Positions 9,961 through 19,735 of a stretch of 64,000 nucleotides of DNA are shown here, piece after piece. Positions within the stretch are counted from its first letter, which is position 1. Each line of letters opens with the position of its first letter. The stretch comes from RYN-230 sp963713815 (lineage in GTDB: Bacteria; Actinomycetota; Actinomycetes; Streptosporangiales; Streptosporangiaceae), in NCBI GenBank assembly GCA_963713815.1, contig CAVQNH010000051.1, positions 1 through 64,000 on the forward strand. Reading direction: 5' to 3'. The translations under genes and the position numbers were made by a program. The notes under the pieces were generated by a model. That model was not told where the DNA came from. It worked only from the letters and a program-made list of their open reading frames with translations, and did not search any database.

Positions 9961-10107
9961 CTGTTCGATCGCCTTCCTCGCCAGGTCTGCCGAGGCGCGC
10001 GGGGACAGCGCCTCGGCCTTCAGTATGTCGTACAGCAGCGCGAGCCGGGCTACGTCTTGAGCACGCTCAGCGACCTGACCAGCCAGAGCATTGTCGAGAT
10101 ACGCGAC
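9961..10107 (-). pseudogene. Remnant of XRE/DUF5753 regulator, C-terminal tail only
   Basis: Directly upstream of the DUF397 gene and in the same frame is a stretch reading VAYLDNALAG, then AERAQDVARLALLYDILKAE, then ALSPRASADLARKAIEQ. This is the typical C-terminal end of DUF5753 regulators (Y-x-D ... E-x-x-x-D-V-A-R ... F-D-x-L-x-x-x-A-L-S-P). The HTH and most of the sensor part are absent; an unrelated plus-strand gene starts at 10244. A truncated regulator now fused in frame to its partner is the simplest reading. Confidence 0.6.
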
Positions 10108-10243
10108 ACGGCTGCCGCGTCCCTGACAGCGTCCCACCGCCTGGTGACAAAACGGCGGTGCGTGGCGCTGTGCTTCCTGAGCGTAGGTCCCGCGCGGGAC
10201 TCTTGAAACCTCAATTCCCGCAACGAAACCCAGGAGCGTCCCC

Positions 10244-10555
10244 ATGTCCTGCCCCCACCCCGGCGGCCCCGCCATGCACCTGGAAGCCCTCCGCCGCGAG
10301 CTGTCCGGCCAGGGCTGGATCACCAGGCTGCTCGACCGCCCCGGCCGACCGTCCAGCCTGTTCGTCCAGAACCCGGATCCGGACGCGGCCGCGCTGAACG
10401 ACCACGTCCTGATCGCCGCGGACGGCGGGGGCAGCTGCTGGTACTGGTGGCCCTGGGCCACCCAGATCGCCCCGGCCGGGGACACCGCCCTGGCTGCCGA
10501 CCGCGTCACCAGCGTGCTGCGGGCCAGCGACCTGACCGCCCTGCCCACGGACTGA
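10244..10555 (+). CDS. Small hypothetical protein
   Basis: 103 residues; ATG at 10244 with AGGAG at 10232-10236. An amphipathic N-terminal helix (LEALRRELSGQGW) precedes a compact beta-rich part with SLFVQNPD, HVLIAADGGGSCWYWWPWA, and a C-terminal helix. There are no catalytic motifs, signal peptide or membrane segment. I do not recognise a named family. Its place just upstream of (and divergent from) the DUF5753/DUF397 remnant suggests it belongs to that kind of accessory cluster. Confidence 0.7.
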   Translation: MSCPHPGGPAMHLEALRRELSGQGWITRLLDRPGRPSSLFVQNPDPDAAALNDHVLIAADGGGSCWYWWPWATQIAPAGDTALAADRVTSVLRASDLTALPTD

Positions 10556-10653
10556 GGCCAGGGCTTTCACCCGGGTGATCGTGAAACGAGATGGGTCAGC
10601 CGATCCAGGTGATGTCGAAGTCCAGGTGGCAGTAGTAGCTGCATAATGCAGGC

Positions 10654-10890
10654 ATGCCAACGTCGATCACGATCCGTGACGTACCAGACGAGACACGGGA
10701 CGGACTGGCTGCCCGCGCCGCGCTGACCGGCCGGTCCCTGCAGGAATACCTCCGCGCGAAGCTCATCGAGCTCACGCGCCAGCCGGATGCCGAGACACGG
10801 TCGAGCGGATCCGTTCCCGGCAGACCTGCGACGGGCTCATCCCTGCCGCCGGACCGCATCCTCGCCCACCGTGACGCGGCTCGCCCGTAA
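10654..10890 (+). CDS. VapB/FitA-like ribbon-helix-helix antitoxin, orphan
   Basis: 78 residues. The N-terminal 45 residues (SITIRDVPDETRDGLAARAA then TGRSLQEYLRAKLIE) are a typical ribbon-helix-helix DNA-binding domain of FitA/VapB antitoxins. The rest is a Ser/Pro-rich tail where the toxin-binding segment would lie. A functional pair would be followed immediately by a PIN-domain VapC gene; only a possible C-terminal scrap is present (10906-10980). The antitoxin is therefore probably an orphan. Confidence 0.8.
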   Translation: MPTSITIRDVPDETRDGLAARAALTGRSLQEYLRAKLIELTRQPDAETRSSGSVPGRPATGSSLPPDRILAHRDAARP

Positions 10891-10905
10891 CCCTGGTCGT
10901 CGGCA

Positions 10906-10980
10906 GCGTCACTGGTCAAGGTCGCAACCCTCGACCTCAAGCTGGCGCGGGCATCAGGATCCCGTTGGGCTCTCGAGGCT
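10906..10980 (+). pseudogene. Possible C-terminal scar of a VapC (PIN-domain) toxin
   Basis: No open gene exists here, but this frame reads ASLVKVATLDLKLARASG and then SRWALEA. It resembles the end of VapC toxins (V-T-L-D-x-x-L-A-x-A-x-G), where the Asp is one of the acidic PIN-domain residues. It lies 15 bases after the orphan antitoxin. The match is short, so this is tentative. Confidence 0.4.
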
Positions 10981-11125
10981 ACGCACGCTCCCCGCGGCCT
11001 GATCACCCGGACATGCAGCATCGCTGCGACGGCTTCCTCTGCGGACCGCCGCTGGGCAGCCTGGGTAACTGCCCGGTAGCCTGGCCTGGATTCCGTAAGC
11101 CGGACCCCGCAGCCGAGGCCAGGTC

Positions 11126-11686
11126 ATGCGCGAGGATGCCCAGCAACGGGCGACAGAGTTCCTCAAGGAGCTTTACGCCACCGGCGACATCGACGCGACC
11201 GGGTTCGACACCGGCGTCACCGGGCTGCTGGCCGCCAAGACCGAGGCCGAACTAGCCGAAGTCGTCCGGTCATTGCCCGGGCCCGTGGCCCTCACCAGCC
11301 CGGACCGGCGGCTGGCCAAGCCGCTGGAGATCCACTCTGGCCTGGGGCGACTGCGCCTGGCCGGACAGTGGCAGGTCGCCGCGGAAACGCACATCAGCGC
11401 GGACCTGGGCAGCGTAAGGCTCGACTTCACCCAGGCCGAGTTCGACGACCACGTCATCGACCTGCACGTCTACAGCGGAGGCGGAAGCATCACGATCATC
11501 GTTCCCCGGGGTGTCGGCATCCAGACCATCAGGCACAGAGGCGGAGTCGACTCGCGGCTGGACCCGCCGGTGCCCGGGTTCCCCGTCATCCGGCTCGATG
11601 TCACCGCCATGATCGGCCGGGTTCACCTCCGGCACCCGGCCGCACCAGGCCGCGGCGGACGCCGGCCAGGCGCCGGCCAGCACTGA
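11126..11686 (+). CDS. DUF1707 domain protein with LiaF-like C-terminal region
   Basis: 186 residues. The first 60 residues (MREDAQQRATEFLKELYATG, then a helix ending AAKTEAELAEVVRSLP) form a DUF1707 domain, a short actinobacterial helical domain. The C-terminal half, DHVIDLHVYSGGGSITIIVP followed by RGVGIQTIRHRGG, resembles the cell-wall-active-antibiotic-response (LiaF C-terminal) beta domain. No membrane segment is seen, so it is probably cytoplasmic or peripheral. A role in envelope stress is inferred only from the domain pairing. It is convergent with the cupin gene. Confidence 0.75.
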   Translation: MREDAQQRATEFLKELYATGDIDATGFDTGVTGLLAAKTEAELAEVVRSLPGPVALTSPDRRLAKPLEIHSGLGRLRLAGQWQVAAETHISADLGSVRLDFTQAEFDDHVIDLHVYSGGGSITIIVPRGVGIQTIRHRGGVDSRLDPPVPGFPVIRLDVTAMIGRVHLRHPAAPGRGGRRPGAGQH

Positions 11687-11793
11687 CACCGGCTGGGCCA
11701 CCGGTCTGGCTACCAGCCAGTCCGTCGAGATCCAGGACGCAAGCGGTGGGCGGGAACCGCCCTTCCCGTTCCACGAGCGGGAAACGCCCGCCC

Positions 11794-12213
11794 TCAGCCG
11801 TCCGCGGGCTCCGGGGCAGCCCGGTAGTCCGCGTCGGTGACGTGTTCCGCCCACACGGTCTGCTGGCCGGTCGCGGGATCGCCCGCGGAGATCGCGACGT
11901 GCGACATGAGCTGGTCCGGCGCGGCGCCGTGCCAGTGCTGCTCACCCGGCCCGGCCACCACCGTGTCACCGGGACGCAGCGGCCGGACCGGGCCGCCGGC
12001 GGACTGCACCCGGCCCACCCCGTCCACGACGTGCAGCACCTGGCCGCCCGGGTGAGCGTGCCAGGCCGTCCGGGCGCCCGGCGCGAACGTCACCCGCAGC
12101 GCGCGGACTGCCAGCCCCGGCAGGGCTCCGAGCTCGTCCATCCAGACCTGCCCGGTGAACCATTCCGCCGGGCCGGACGAGCTGACCCGGGACGCCGCTG
12201 GCTTCAACTCCAT
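11794..12213 (-). CDS. Cupin domain protein
   Basis: 139 residues, a single cupin barrel. Motif 1 is APGARTAWHAHPGGQVLHVV, with the metal-binding His residues and the Gly-rich turn. Motif 2 is RPGDTVVAGPGEQHWHGA, with a further His. It most resembles the quercetinase-like / (R)-mandelonitrile-lyase-like cupins of about 130 residues. It lies 29 bases downstream of the AraC gene on the same strand and is probably co-transcribed with it. Confidence 0.8.
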   Translation of the reverse strand: MELKPAASRVSSSGPAEWFTGQVWMDELGALPGLAVRALRVTFAPGARTAWHAHPGGQVLHVVDGVGRVQSAGGPVRPLRPGDTVVAGPGEQHWHGAAPDQLMSHVAISAGDPATGQQTVWAEHVTDADYRAAPEPADG

Positions 12214-12242
12214 CTGCTCTCCTGTTCGCTGGATGCCGCCCG

Positions 12243-13019
12243 CTACCCGGCGGCCGGGGCCCGCCTGAGCCGGGCCAGGGCGACCGGGGGCAGGCCGGCC
12301 AGGTCCTGGCTCTCGCGGGTCAGGTGCGCCTGGTCGGCGTAACCGGCCTCGGCAGCCAGCCCGGCCAGATCGTCCAGGGCACCGCCAGCGTCGATCCGGG
12401 ACACGACGCGGCGGAAACGCAGCACGCGGCGCAGCAGCACCGGGCCGTAGCCGACCGCGGCCGCGCTCCGCCGGTGCAGCTGGCGCTCGCTGATGCCCAG
12501 GTGCCGGGCCACGAGGCCGACCCGGGCGCCCGGCCGGCCAAGCTGCTGCGCGGCCGCGGCGACCAGGGGGTCCGGGGGGGCGCCGGTCACCATCTCCCCC
12601 GTCAGCCGGACGAGGCGGTGCAGGGCCTCCTCCGGCGACAGCCCGCCGTGCACCTGGGTGACCAGGCTCGCGCCCCGGCCGCCGGGCAGCCCGGTGCGCA
12701 GGTCATCGGGGTCCAGCTGCTGGTCGAGCACGGCGCTGAGGGGCAGGCCCAGGACCGCACCTCCGGCCCCCGGCCGGAACCGGACCCCGGCCAGCACCGA
12801 GCCAGGCGGGGACTCGGCCAGCACCGGCCCGGTGTCGGGCCCGGCCAGGGACACCCCGGTGCCGCCACGCCAGATCAGGTCGGTGCATGCGTCGGGCAGG
12901 ACCCGGGTGGGCGGCGCGCCCGCGGCCGGGGTCACCGATACCCACACGCAGGACAGGGCGTGCGCGAGCGCGCGCGGGGGCGCATACTCCCGGTAACCCG
13001 CCGACCAGTCCACACCCAC
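12243..13019 (-). CDS. AraC family transcriptional regulator
   Basis: 258 residues. The N-terminal 150 residues are a DUF6597-like sensor region beginning YREYAPPRALAHALSCVWVS, with RVLPDACTDLIW. The C-terminal AraC double HTH is at about 160-245, with VGLVARHLGISERQLHR as the first helix-turn-helix and LAAEAGYADQAHLTRE as the second (the usual F/Y-x-D-x-x-H-x-x-R signature). It heads a two-gene unit with the cupin and probably controls it (inference). Confidence 0.85.
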   Translation of the reverse strand: MGVDWSAGYREYAPPRALAHALSCVWVSVTPAAGAPPTRVLPDACTDLIWRGGTGVSLAGPDTGPVLAESPPGSVLAGVRFRPGAGGAVLGLPLSAVLDQQLDPDDLRTGLPGGRGASLVTQVHGGLSPEEALHRLVRLTGEMVTGAPPDPLVAAAAQQLGRPGARVGLVARHLGISERQLHRRSAAAVGYGPVLLRRVLRFRRVVSRIDAGGALDDLAGLAAEAGYADQAHLTRESQDLAGLPPVALARLRRAPAAG

Positions 13020-13094
13020 GAGTCTGGCACGCTGCTCACCCGCGTGACCGATTCCTTCAAGACGGGGGCCGGGCCGCGCACCAGGATGGACGCC

Positions 13095-13967
13095 ATGACC
13101 TCACATGACATCGACATCGCGGCGGCCCGGCAGTTCCTCGCGGCCAGCGGCCGGGTCCTGGAGCAGCGCAGGTTCGAGCGGCTGTTCGGGGAAGGGCGGC
13201 CTGAGTACGTGCGGGACGCGGTCGCCGCCTACCGCACCCCGGACGGCGGGTTCGGCCATGCCCTCGAACCGGACGGCCGGGGCCCGGGCAGCCAGCCGCT
13301 GGCCATCCAGTTCGCCCTGGAAGCCCTGGACGAGGCGGACGCCTGGGACGACGGCCTCGTCCTGGGAGCCCTCGGATGGCTCGAGGCCAACGCACCCCGG
13401 GAAGGGGGTGCGGTCTTCGTTGCGGAAAATATTGCCGGATGGCCGCACGCGCCGTGGTGGGTGCCGGAAGACGGCGGCCCGGCGTCCCTCATCACCACCG
13501 GGCTGCTGGCCGGCACGCTGCACGGGCACGGAGTACGGCATCCGTGGCTGGACCGGGCCACCGGGCTGATGTGGGCGCGGATCGGTGAGCTGGAGAAGGC
13601 GGGCCCGTATGACCTGCGGGCCGTGGCGCATTTCCTCGATCACGTGCCTGACCGGGACCGCGCGGCCGCCACGATGGACCGGCTCGCGCCGCTGATCACC
13701 AGCCCGGACGTGGTGACGCTGGATCCCGCGGCGCCCGGGGAGATCCACACGCCGCTGGACTTCGCGCCGCGGCCCGGGTCGCTGGCCCGCGGCCTGTTCG
13801 AGCCCGCGGTGATCGAGGCCGGCCTGGATCACCTGGCCGGTGCGCAGCGCGACGACGGGGGCTGGACGTTCAACTGGATGGCCTGGTCCCCGGTGGCGGC
13901 GTCCGAGTGGCGCGGCGCGATGACCGTGGGCGCGCTGGCCCGGCTGAAGGCCAACGGCCGCGGCTGA
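13095..13967 (+). CDS. Prenyltransferase/squalene-cyclase-like alpha/alpha-toroid repeat protein
   Basis: About 290 residues built from repeats of the prenyltransferase/squalene-oxidase type: YRTPDGGFGHALEPDGRGPG near residue 48, the segment around AFFVAENIAGW-like WPHAPWWV, and near the end HLAGAQRDDGGWTFNW (Q-x-x-D-G-G-W type motif). I chose ATG 13095, 8 bases after AGGA; an in-frame ATG at 13086 is also possible. Related stand-alone proteins in actinobacteria have no known activity. No catalytic DxDD motif was seen, so cyclase activity should not be assumed. Confidence 0.75.
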   Translation: MTSHDIDIAAARQFLAASGRVLEQRRFERLFGEGRPEYVRDAVAAYRTPDGGFGHALEPDGRGPGSQPLAIQFALEALDEADAWDDGLVLGALGWLEANAPREGGAVFVAENIAGWPHAPWWVPEDGGPASLITTGLLAGTLHGHGVRHPWLDRATGLMWARIGELEKAGPYDLRAVAHFLDHVPDRDRAAATMDRLAPLITSPDVVTLDPAAPGEIHTPLDFAPRPGSLARGLFEPAVIEAGLDHLAGAQRDDGGWTFNWMAWSPVAASEWRGAMTVGALARLKANGRG

Positions 13968-14050
13968 GCTGGCTGGCCTGGCTGCGCGCCTGCGGGCGTG
14001 CAGCTGGCTGTCCTGGCCGCGCGCTTACGGCGTGCAGCTGGCTGCGCGGG

Positions 14051-17000
14051 TCAGCCGTAGAAGAGGCGCTCCATCACGGCGCGGGCCCGGCGGGCGGTGC
14101 GCCGGTAGTCCTCGACCAGGTCCTGGCTGGCGTCCGGGGAGTAGCCGAGGATCCGGGACACCGCGGCCAGCTCGGCCTGCTTCGCGGGGAGCACGTCGGA
14201 GGACCGCCCGCGCAGCAGCACCACGGCGTTGCGGATCCGGGTGGCCAGCCGCCACGACGCGGCCAGCGCGGCCGCATCGTCCCGGCCGATCAGGCCCGCC
14301 TCCTGCGCGGCGGCCAGCGCGGTCAGGGTGCGGGTGGTGCGCAGCTCGGCCACCTCGTGGGCGTGGGTCAGCTGGAGCAGCTGGACCACCCACTCCACGT
14401 CGGACAGCCCGCCCGGGCCCAGCTTCAGGTGCATGGCCGGGTCGGTGCCGCGGGGCATCCGCTCCGCTTCCATCCGCGCCTTCAGCCGCCTGATCTCCAG
14501 GACCGACGCGGCGCTGATCCCGCCCGCCGGGTACCGGAACTCATCGGCCAGGAGCCGGAACCTCTCCCCCAGCTCCCGGTCACCGGCGGCGGGCTCCGCG
14601 CGCAGCAGCGCCTGCGCCTCCCACGCCAGCGACCAGCGCTCGTAGTACGCGCGGTACGAGGCCAGCGTGCGCACCAGCGGCCCCTGCCGGCCCTCCGGGC
14701 GGAGTCCCGGGTCAACGACCAGCGGCGGGTCGGGCGCGGGCTGGGCGAGCAGCCGGCGCATCTCCTCGGCGACCGCGTGGGCGGCCCGCGCCGCCACCTG
14801 GTCCTCGACCCCCGGCAGCGGGTCGTGGACGAACATCACGTCGGCGTCGCTGCCGTAGCCGGTCTCCCGGCCGCCGAACCGCCCCATGCCCACCACGCAG
14901 ATCCGGGTGGGCAGCGGGCCGGACTCCCGCTCGAACGCGCCGGCCGCGGCGTCCAGGGCCCCGCCGATGGTGACGGCCGTGATCACGGTCAGCGCCTCCT
15001 CGGTCTCCTCGACCGTGGTCACCCCGAGCAGGTCGGCGGCGGCGGTGCGGAGCAGCTCACGGCGGCGCAGCGCGCGGACCGCCCGCGCGGCGTCCTCGGC
15101 GCTGGCGTGCCGGCTCACCACCGCGGTGGCCTCGGTGTGCAGCGCGGTCGCGGGGCGGGGCACGAGCTGCTCATTCGAGCCCAGCAGGGCCACGGTCTCC
15201 GGCGCGCGCATCAGCAGGTCCGTCGCGTACCGGCTGGACGCCAGCAGCCGGGCCATCCGGCGCGCCACGTTGGTATCGTCCCGGAGCAGCCGCAGGTACC
15301 ACGGCGAGTCCCCCAGCGCGTCGCTGACCTGGCGGAAGGCCAGGAGCCCGGCGTCCGGCTGCGCGGCGTCGGCGAACCACTCCAGCATCACCGGCAGCAG
15401 CGTGCGCTGGATGGCCGCCCGGCGCGACACCCCCGAGGTCAGCGCCTCGATATGGCGCAGCGCGCCGGCCGGGTCGTCGTAGCCGAGGGCCTCCAGCCGG
15501 GCCCGGGCCTCCTCCCGGGTCAGCCGCACCGCGTCGGTGGGCAGCCGGGCCACCGCTTCCAGCAGCGGCCGGTAGAACAGCTTCTCGTGCAGGCGGCGGG
15601 CCTCGCGGGCGTGCTGGCGCCACTGGGCCATCAGCTCGGCGGCCGGGTCAGCCCGGGACGGCGGGGCCGGGGCCGCCGCGCCGTTGCGGGTCCGGGCCCG
15701 GCGCAGCGCCCGGCCCAGCCGGCGCAGCGCGGCCGGGTCCTCGGGCAGGGTGTGGGTACGGCGCAACTGGCGGAGCTGGAGCAGGTGCTCGACGGTGCGC
15801 AGGAACCGGTAGGCCGCGGCCATGCTGGCCGCGTCCTCCCGCCCCACGTAGCCGCCCCGGGCCAGCGCGGCCAGGGCGGGCAGCGTGCCCGTCTCGCGGA
15901 GCGACTCGTCGGTCCGCCCGTGCACCAGCTGGAGCAGCTGCACCGCGAACTCGATGTCGCGCAGCCCGCCGGGGCCCAGCTTGAGCTGGCGGGAGGCCTC
16001 GCCGGGGGCCAGGTTGCCGATCACCCGGCGCCGCATGGCCTGCACGTCAGCGACGAAGTTGGGGCGCCGGGAGGCCTGCCAGACCATTGGTCCCAGCGCG
16101 TCGAGGTAAGCCTGGCCCAGCTCAAGATCGCCGGCCACCGGACGGGCCTTCAGCAGCGCCTGGAACTCCCACGTCTTGGCCCAGCGCTGGTAGTACGCGA
16201 CGTGGCTGGCCAGGGTGCGGACCAGCGGGCCGTCGCGGCCTTCCGGGCGGAGGTTGGGGTCCACGGGGAACAGGGCACCCTCGGCGGTGCTCTGCGAGCA
16301 GGTCCGGATCAGGCCCGCGGCCAGCTGGGTGGCGGTGCGCAGCGCGGCTCCCTCGGCGTCCGCGGTGCGGGGGCCGGGCGTGCCGGGTTCCGCGGGCCCG
16401 CCGGGATGGGCGGACCCGGCCGGGCCGGCTGGCCCGGCCGTGGTGCGGCTGGTGCGGCGACGAAGATCACGTCCACGTCGCTGGCGTAGTTGAGCTCGCG
16501 GCCGCCGCACTTGCCCATGGCGATCACGGCCAGCCGGGCGGGAGCCGAGCCCGGGGGCAGCTGCGAGCGGGCGATGGCCAGCGCCGCCTCCAGGGCGGCG
16601 GCGGCCAGGTCGGCCAGCTCGGCCGCGGTCTCGTCCACGGTGACGGCGCCGGTCAGGTCCCGCGCGGCCAGGTGCAGCAGCCGCCGCCGGTAGGCGGCGG
16701 CCAGTGAGGTGACCGGTGCCGTGGCCGGGTCCCCGCCCTGCGCCCCGGCCGGGTCGGCCACCGGCTCCGGGTCACCGGGCTTGGCGCCCACCGCCATCAG
16801 CAGGTCGGCCCGCAACTCGGCCGCCCCTGGGCTGCGCAGCGCGTCCGGGCCGCTCAGAACCTGCCAGTCCTCCGGGTGGCGGGCCAGGTGATCGCCGAGC
16901 GCGGCACTGGCGCCGAGCACCGCGGTGAGCCGGCTCCGGAGCCCGGCGTCGGCGCGCAGCGCGGCGAGCAGGTCCCCGCTGAGCGGCATCCGGGCCAGCG

Positions 17001-17175
17001 TGGTCAGGGCCAGGTCAGGGTCGGCGGCGGCGGCCAGCGAGGCCAGCAGGTCAGTATCGGCGCCCTCGGGATCCAGGGCCAGATCCTCGCTGAGCAGCCG
17101 CTCCGCCCGGTCCGCGTCAGCGAATCCCATCCGGGCCAGCTCCCCGGCCGGGGTCGTCCTTCGGCGCGCACTCAC
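14051..17175 (-). CDS. glnE: Glutamine synthetase adenylyltransferase/deadenylyltransferase GlnE (frameshifted)
   Basis: Bifunctional enzyme that adds and removes AMP on the conserved Tyr of GlnA1, controlling ammonium assimilation. The reconstructed length is about 1040 residues from GTG 17175. The N-terminal nucleotidyltransferase carries AMGKCGGRELNYASDVDVIF. The C-terminal one carries GMGRFGGRETGYGSDADVMFV. Both have the G-G-x-E-x-x-Y-x-S-D-x-D motif. PNLRPEGRDGPLVRTLAS and PGLRPEGRQGPLVRTLAS mark the paired repeats. The frame changes between about 16380 and 16465 in a Pro/Gly/Ala linker; everything either side is intact. GlnE next to a glnA2-type synthetase is a conserved actinobacterial arrangement, here interrupted by an afsR-like gene. 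Confidence 0.92.
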
Positions 17176-17348
17176 CCCTGCACCGTAACGGCCGGATGCG
17201 CGAGTTGGCTTCCCCTGGCCAGAGTCAGCGGGGCGGCGGGGGCAGGTGACGGGCACGGATACCGCGGCCAGAGGCCTGCGGCGGCGCCCGGACGCTGGAA
17301 CCGGGAGGCGGGCTGGGGGGAGAGGCCGCGCCCCCCGGTTCCGAACGG

Positions 17349-17393
17349 GGCTTAAAAAGTCCGGCGCCGGGGCCGTCCGTGGACGGCCCCGGC
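17349..17393 (-). terminator. Intrinsic terminator of the afsR-like gene
   Basis: A perfect 13-bp stem (arms 17366-17378 and 17381-17393, 2-base loop) is followed on the minus strand by GCCGGACTTTTTAAG, giving a U5 tract. It lies about 90 bases past the afsR-like stop and before glnE, separating the two transcripts. The remaining intergenic bases between 17176 and 17479 show no other gene. Confidence 0.75.
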
Positions 17394-17479
17394 AGGGGGG
17401 TGCACCGGGGGGGGTAGGTGCACTCTTAAAGTATGCGACCGGCCGGTAACGTCCCGGTAGCGCGGTTAGCGCCGGTATG

Positions 17480-19621
17480 TCAGGCGCCGACCGCGTGGTT
17501 TTCCCGCAGCCGGCCACCTACCCCGGACAGGACCGACGAGCCGGGTACCGGCGGTCCCTCGCCGTCCAGCCGGGCCCGGACCTGGTCAGCGTCGGAGTGG
17601 TTCAGGTCCTCCAGGATGGCCAGCGCGTCCTGCCAGGCCTGCCGGGCGTGCTCCGGGTCGCCTGCAGCGTGGTAGGCGTCGCCCAGGTGAACCAGCATGG
17701 TCGTCAGGTAGTAGCCGGTGCGGAGCCCCTCGAGGATGTTCACGGCGGTGCGCAGGCAGCTGATCGACTCATCCAGCCGGCCCAGGTGCAGCAGGGCATA
17801 TCCCAGGCTGTCCCAGGTCGCCGCCTCGTTCAGCGGGTCGCCGCGGCCCCGGTACTTGCCCAGGGCCTCCTCGCAGAACTCCAGCGCCTGCTCGTAGTCA
17901 CCCAGCAGGGCGTGCATCCAGCCGACCCCGTTGAGCATCTTCGCCAGGCCGGGCTCATAGCCCTCCTCGCGGTACAGCGCCAGGGACAGCTGCGCATGAC
18001 CCAGGGCTTCCGCGATCCGGCCCTGCTGCTCGGCCAGCATCGCGATCTCGTTGTGCGCGCGGGCCTCCCCCATCCGGTCCCCGACCTCCCGGTGCAGGTC
18101 CAGAGCCTGGCAGCACAGGTCGCGCGCCTCGGCCAGCTGGCCCAGCCGCCCGTAGGTGCAGCCCAGGTCGCGGTAGGCGTGGGCCTGCCGGGCCCGGTCA
18201 CCCAGCCGTCCCGCCGCCGCGATCGCCACCCGCTGGATCGCCACCTGGTCGTGCCAGTAGCCCTCGCGGTCGAAGAACAGCCAGACCGCCCACGGCAGCT
18301 GCCACGCGTGCGCATCCAGCCCCGCGTCTGCGGCCTGGGTGATCGCCGCGATCAGTACCTGCCGTTCCGCCTCGAACCAGGCCAGCACGTCAGCCACGGT
18401 GCTGAGCGTCTCGGGCGTGACCCCGGCACTGGGCGGCCCCAGCGGCAGCTGCGGGCGGGCCGGGTTGAGCAGCCCGCTGGCCGCCGAGGCGGTGTGCAGG
18501 TAGTGGTCCAGTACCCGGCGCACCGCCGCCTGCCGCTCCAGCTCCCCGTCGGTGGTCCGGGCCAGGTAGGCGGCATACGCCCGGAGCAGGTCATGGAAGG
18601 CGTACCGGCCCGGGGCGTGCTCGGCGATCAGGTGGGCATCCGCCAGCTCCGCGACGGCCGCCGCCGCGTGCCCGTGGTCCACTCCGGCCAGGCCGGCCGC
18701 GGCCGCGATCGTCACATCGGGACCCGCATGCAATCCCAGCAGCCGGAACATCCGGGCCGCCGGGCCGCTCAGCTGCTCGCAGGACCAGGAGAACACGGCC
18801 CGGATGCTGGCCATCGGGTCCCCGGCGTCCAGTGCTTCCAGCCGTCCCTGCGCGTCGGCCAGGTCCCGGGCCAGGTCGGCGAGCGGCAGGTAGGGCCGGG
18901 CCGCCACCCGGGCGGCGACGATACTCAGCGCCAGCGGCAGCCGCGAGCATGCCTCGGTCAGCTGCTGGGCCGCGTCTGCTTCTGAGCGGGCCCGTTCGCC
19001 CAGGCGGCTGGCCAGCAGCTCATGTGCGTCGCCGGCGGTCAGCACGTCCAGCGGGACCAGCCGGGCGCCTTCCGTCGCGGCCAGCCCGGGCAGGCGAGCG
19101 CGGGAGGTCACCAGGGCCAGGCAGGACTGGCTGCCCGGCAGCAGCGGCCGCACCTGGGCGGCGTCGCGCGCGTTATCCAGGATGACCAGGACCCGCTTGC
19201 CGGCCAGCACGCTCCGGTACAGGGCGGACTGCGCGTCGACGCTGTCCGGTATCTGCTCCTCGGTCACCCCGAACGCGCCGAGGAACCAGCGCAGGGCGTC
19301 GCCCGGGGCTACCGGGGTGCCGGAGGGGTCGAATCCGCGCAGGTTCACGTACAGCTGGCCATCGGGGAACTCCCCGGCGCTCTGGTGCGCCCAGTGGACC
19401 GCCAGCGCGGTCTTGCCGGCCCCGGCTGTCCCCCCGATGACCAGGACCTTGGCGGCCCCGTCGGCAGAGGCCGCCTCCTGCCGCCAGGCCTGCAGCTCGG
19501 ACAGCTCCGCGGTGCGCCCGGCGAAGTGCGCCACCCCGGCGGGCAGCTGCCGGGGCACCACGGTGGCCTGGCCAGCGGGGGCGGCTCCGGTCCGGCCTGG
19601 ACGGGACGGGCCCGCCCCCAC
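17480..19621 (-). CDS. AfsR-like regulator, C-terminal part: NB-ARC ATPase and TPR repeats
   Basis: 713 residues from a possible GTG at 19621. An NB-ARC/STAND ATPase begins after VVPRQLPAGVAHFAGRTAEL. Its Walker A is GGTAGAGKTALAVHWAH, Walker B is KRVLVILDNARDAAQVRPLL, and there is a downstream LPLALSIVAARVA (GLPL-type) motif. The last 280 residues are a set of TPR helices (repeats such as ARDLCCQALDLHREVGDRMG and LEFCEEALGKYRGRGD). In AfsR-type regulators this part follows the DNA-binding half in one chain. Here the two halves are in the same frame but separated by a TGA at 19736-19738 inside the linker. Whether this half is made separately, by readthrough, or not at all is open. Confidence 0.8.
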   Translation of the reverse strand: MGAGPSRPGRTGAAPAGQATVVPRQLPAGVAHFAGRTAELSELQAWRQEAASADGAAKVLVIGGTAGAGKTALAVHWAHQSAGEFPDGQLYVNLRGFDPSGTPVAPGDALRWFLGAFGVTEEQIPDSVDAQSALYRSVLAGKRVLVILDNARDAAQVRPLLPGSQSCLALVTSRARLPGLAATEGARLVPLDVLTAGDAHELLASRLGERARSEADAAQQLTEACSRLPLALSIVAARVAARPYLPLADLARDLADAQGRLEALDAGDPMASIRAVFSWSCEQLSGPAARMFRLLGLHAGPDVTIAAAAGLAGVDHGHAAAAVAELADAHLIAEHAPGRYAFHDLLRAYAAYLARTTDGELERQAAVRRVLDHYLHTASAASGLLNPARPQLPLGPPSAGVTPETLSTVADVLAWFEAERQVLIAAITQAADAGLDAHAWQLPWAVWLFFDREGYWHDQVAIQRVAIAAAGRLGDRARQAHAYRDLGCTYGRLGQLAEARDLCCQALDLHREVGDRMGEARAHNEIAMLAEQQGRIAEALGHAQLSLALYREEGYEPGLAKMLNGVGWMHALLGDYEQALEFCEEALGKYRGRGDPLNEAATWDSLGYALLHLGRLDESISCLRTAVNILEGLRTGYYLTTMLVHLGDAYHAAGDPEHARQAWQDALAILEDLNHSDADQVRARLDGEGPPVPGSSVLSGVGGRLRENHAVGA

Positions 19622-19735
19622 CGTGGGGTTGTCCTGGGGCGCGGCCGCCCGGGTGGCCGGGTGGCCGGCGCGTGCGCGGGCGACGCGCGGCCCGGCGCCC
19701 GTGGATCCGGCGCCCGTGGTTGCGGCGCCAGTGGT

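Noticed and set aside
13907..16489. An 860-codon plus-strand open frame opposite glnE
   Set aside because: Antisense shadow of glnE, which has both nucleotidyltransferase motifs. No family features of its own.
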